DNA of 64,000 bases from an uncultured Paracoccaceae bacterium. GTDB lineage: Bacteria; Pseudomonadota; Alphaproteobacteria; Rhodobacterales; Rhodobacteraceae. Below, piece after piece: positions 62,820-64,000 of the stretch. The notes under the pieces were generated by a model. It saw only the letters and a list, made by a program, of their open reading frames with translations, made no database searches and was not told the origin of the DNA. The stretch covers positions 372,001 to 436,000 of the forward strand of contig CANMPL010000002.1 of NCBI GenBank assembly GCA_947499715.1. The letters are read 5' to 3'. The position numbers were made by a program, and so were the translations under genes. Positions within the stretch are counted from its first letter, which is position 1. Every line of letters begins with the position of its first letter.

Positions 62820-63512
62820 ATGAGCCGTCACATGCAAAACCCAAGCCCCGTAAACCCGATCCCGCCGGTGGTGATTGGCCTGTGCCTGATCGCTGTGCTG
62901 GTTGAACTGGTGCTCAGTGCCGGGCAATTCGGCGTGGTTGCAGACCGCACCGCAATTGGCTGGCGGATCAATGCGTTACAGGATTATTCGGTCTCGCCCA
63001 GAGTATTGGAATGGATGCTGACGCGGGGCGATTACGCGCCGGAATTGCTGATGCGGTTTGTGACCTATCCCTTTGTCAGCGGCAGCTTTACCCAAGCGCT
63101 TTTTGGCGCGGCTGTTTTGCTGGCCTTGGGCAAGTTTGTCGGCGATGCGCTGGGCAATGTCGCGGTGCTGATCCTGTTTGTGGTCACGACCATTGGTGGG
63201 GCCTTGGTCTTTTGCCTGATCGCCAGTGGCGCAACGCCGCTTTTTGGTTTGTTTCCGCCGGTTTACGGGCTGATCGGGGGTTACACATACGTGATCTGGC
63301 TGCACCTTGGCCGCACCGGGCAAAGCCAATTGGCGGCCTTTCGGTTGATCGGTTTCCTGCTGGCGCTGCAATTGGTTTTTGGCCTGCTGTTTGGCGCAGG
63401 CAACACCTGGATTGCAGAGCTTGCGAGCTTTGTGATCGGGTTTGCAGTGGCGACGGTTCTGGTGCCGGGGGGCTTTGCGGCGCTACTGCACCGCCTGCGT
63501 CAAAGACCTTAG
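62820..63512 (+). CDS. Rhomboid-like membrane protein lacking catalytic residues
   Basis: The 230-aa protein has six or seven hydrophobic spans in rhomboid order, with a conserved-looking RFVTYPFVSGSFTQALFG (rhomboid L1 loop with RxxTYxF) and GLFPPVYGLIGGYTYVIW in place of the catalytic GxSGxxYGLxG. The nucleophile Ser is replaced by Pro. The helix where the catalytic His is expected (ELASFVIGFA) has no His. It is therefore a probable pseudoprotease that binds membrane proteins. The start at 62820 has no strong ribosome binding site; 62832 is an option. Confidence 0.8.
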   Translation: MSRHMQNPSPVNPIPPVVIGLCLIAVLVELVLSAGQFGVVADRTAIGWRINALQDYSVSPRVLEWMLTRGDYAPELLMRFVTYPFVSGSFTQALFGAAVLLALGKFVGDALGNVAVLILFVVTTIGGALVFCLIASGATPLFGLFPPVYGLIGGYTYVIWLHLGRTGQSQLAAFRLIGFLLALQLVFGLLFGAGNTWIAELASFVIGFAVATVLVPGGFAALLHRLRQRP

Positions 63513-64000
63513 TAACCGGTGCCGCGCAGCACGACTTTGACGGTCTTGGCAAGGATGCGCAGATCGCCCTTGAAGCTGACGTTGCGGGCATAAATCCCGT
63601 CGATATTGGCGCGTTCGGTGAACGACACATCGTTGCGGCGTGACACCTGCCACAGACCGGTGATGCCGGGGCGCAGGGTGTAGTAACCTTCGCCAAGATA
63701 TAGAACTTTTTGGCAGACCATCATCGGGCGGGGGCCAATCAGGCTCATCTCGCCTTTCAGGACGTTCCAGATCTGCGGCAGCTCATCCAGCGAGGTTTTG
63801 CGCAGCAGACGGCCGATGCGGGTGATGCGCGGATCATCGCGCAGCTTTTGGTTGGCTTCCCATTCGGTGCGGTCCTCTGGCGTGGCCTCCAGATGGGCGT
63901 CGAGGGCTGTATCGGCGTTGCGCACCATCGTGCGCAGCTTCCACATGGTGAACAATTTGCCACCTTGGCCAAGGCGTTCCTGCCGATAGAACGGCTTGCC
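63509..64000 (-). CDS. Bacterial sugar transferase, C-terminal part (cut by window edge)
   Basis: The frame is open to the window end, beginning GKPFYRQERLGQGGKLFTMW, then LRTMVRNAD, KTSLDELPQIWNVLKGEMSL with IGPRPMM and RPGITGLWQVSRRND, ending in DLRILAKTVKVVLRGTGY. This is the catalytic domain of undecaprenyl-phosphate sugar-1-phosphate transferases (ExoY/WcaJ type), which start exopolysaccharide repeat synthesis at the membrane. The N-terminal span lies outside the window. The internal TTG at 63955 is not the true start. Its stop overlaps the rhomboid-like stop. Confidence 0.93.
   Translation of the reverse strand, partial: GKPFYRQERLGQGGKLFTMWKLRTMVRNADTALDAHLEATPEDRTEWEANQKLRDDPRITRIGRLLRKTSLDELPQIWNVLKGEMSLIGPRPMMVCQKVLYLGEGYYTLRPGITGLWQVSRRNDVSFTERANIDGIYARNVSFKGDLRILAKTVKVVLRGTGY

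Overview
The window looks like chromosomal DNA of an alphaproteobacterium of the Rhodobacteraceae (Roseobacter group). This rests on gene order (mdh, sucC, sucD, sucA, sucB and lpd on one strand; sdhCDAB), on ethylmalonyl-CoA pathway genes, on a VPLPA-CTERM protein, a LuxR/LuxI pair and a TIGR02300 protein, and on high-GC coding bias. The genus cannot be fixed from sequence alone.

Layout. 0-1.6 kb: an AT-richer edge with two small genes (one cut by the window edge), about 1 kb without a convincing large gene, two tiny ORFs with good ribosome binding sites, and the first copy of an 11-bp-period repeat. 1.6-10.4 kb: hydrolase, DUF1479 dioxygenase-like protein, a decayed HxlR regulator, glyA, nadK, a decayed IS3-family element beside tRNA-Ala(GGC), a TIGR02300 protein, a YgjP-type peptidase and a GntR/FCD regulator. 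10.4-26 kb, minus strand: the 2-oxoglutarate dehydrogenase, succinyl-CoA synthetase and malate dehydrogenase genes. Mixed among them are three paralogous mini-lipoproteins, a sulfotransferase, a methyltransferase, a glycosyltransferase and two membrane proteins. 26-43 kb: a TauE/SafE permease, a malyl-CoA lyase/thioesterase-like gene, mesaconyl-CoA hydratase, sdhCDAB with two lipoprotein genes between sdhA and sdhB, deoD, an H-NS-like protein, ethylmalonyl-CoA mutase and crotonyl-CoA carboxylase/reductase. 43-49 kb: quorum-sensing luxR/luxI with a small upstream protein, a RecD-like helicase, an SDR, and a TIGR02186/TauE pair. 49-55 kb: a BMP-type nucleoside ABC transporter with a LysE-type exporter gene inside the operon. 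55-64 kb: rimI/tsaB, DUF6958, an Nfu protein, a sulfatase-RTX fusion, a universal stress protein, an aminotransferase, trpS, a catalytically degenerate rhomboid and the C-terminal part of a sugar transferase.

The most interesting signal is regulatory. The palindrome TGTGATCACA occurs singly just before the GntR/FCD gene that abuts lpd, and as pairs exactly 21 bp apart upstream of sucC and of sdhC. This points to a small TCA-cycle regulon run by the neighbouring regulator. Second is an 11-bp-period iterated repeat (consensus ATGGKWTSTGY) at three intergenic places. Third are two exact TTAA-N7-TTAA (CtrA-type) boxes, before luxR and before the VPLPA-CTERM gene. Functionally, the window links the TCA cycle with the acetyl-CoA assimilation (ethylmalonyl-CoA) route, whose products enter at succinyl-CoA and malate.
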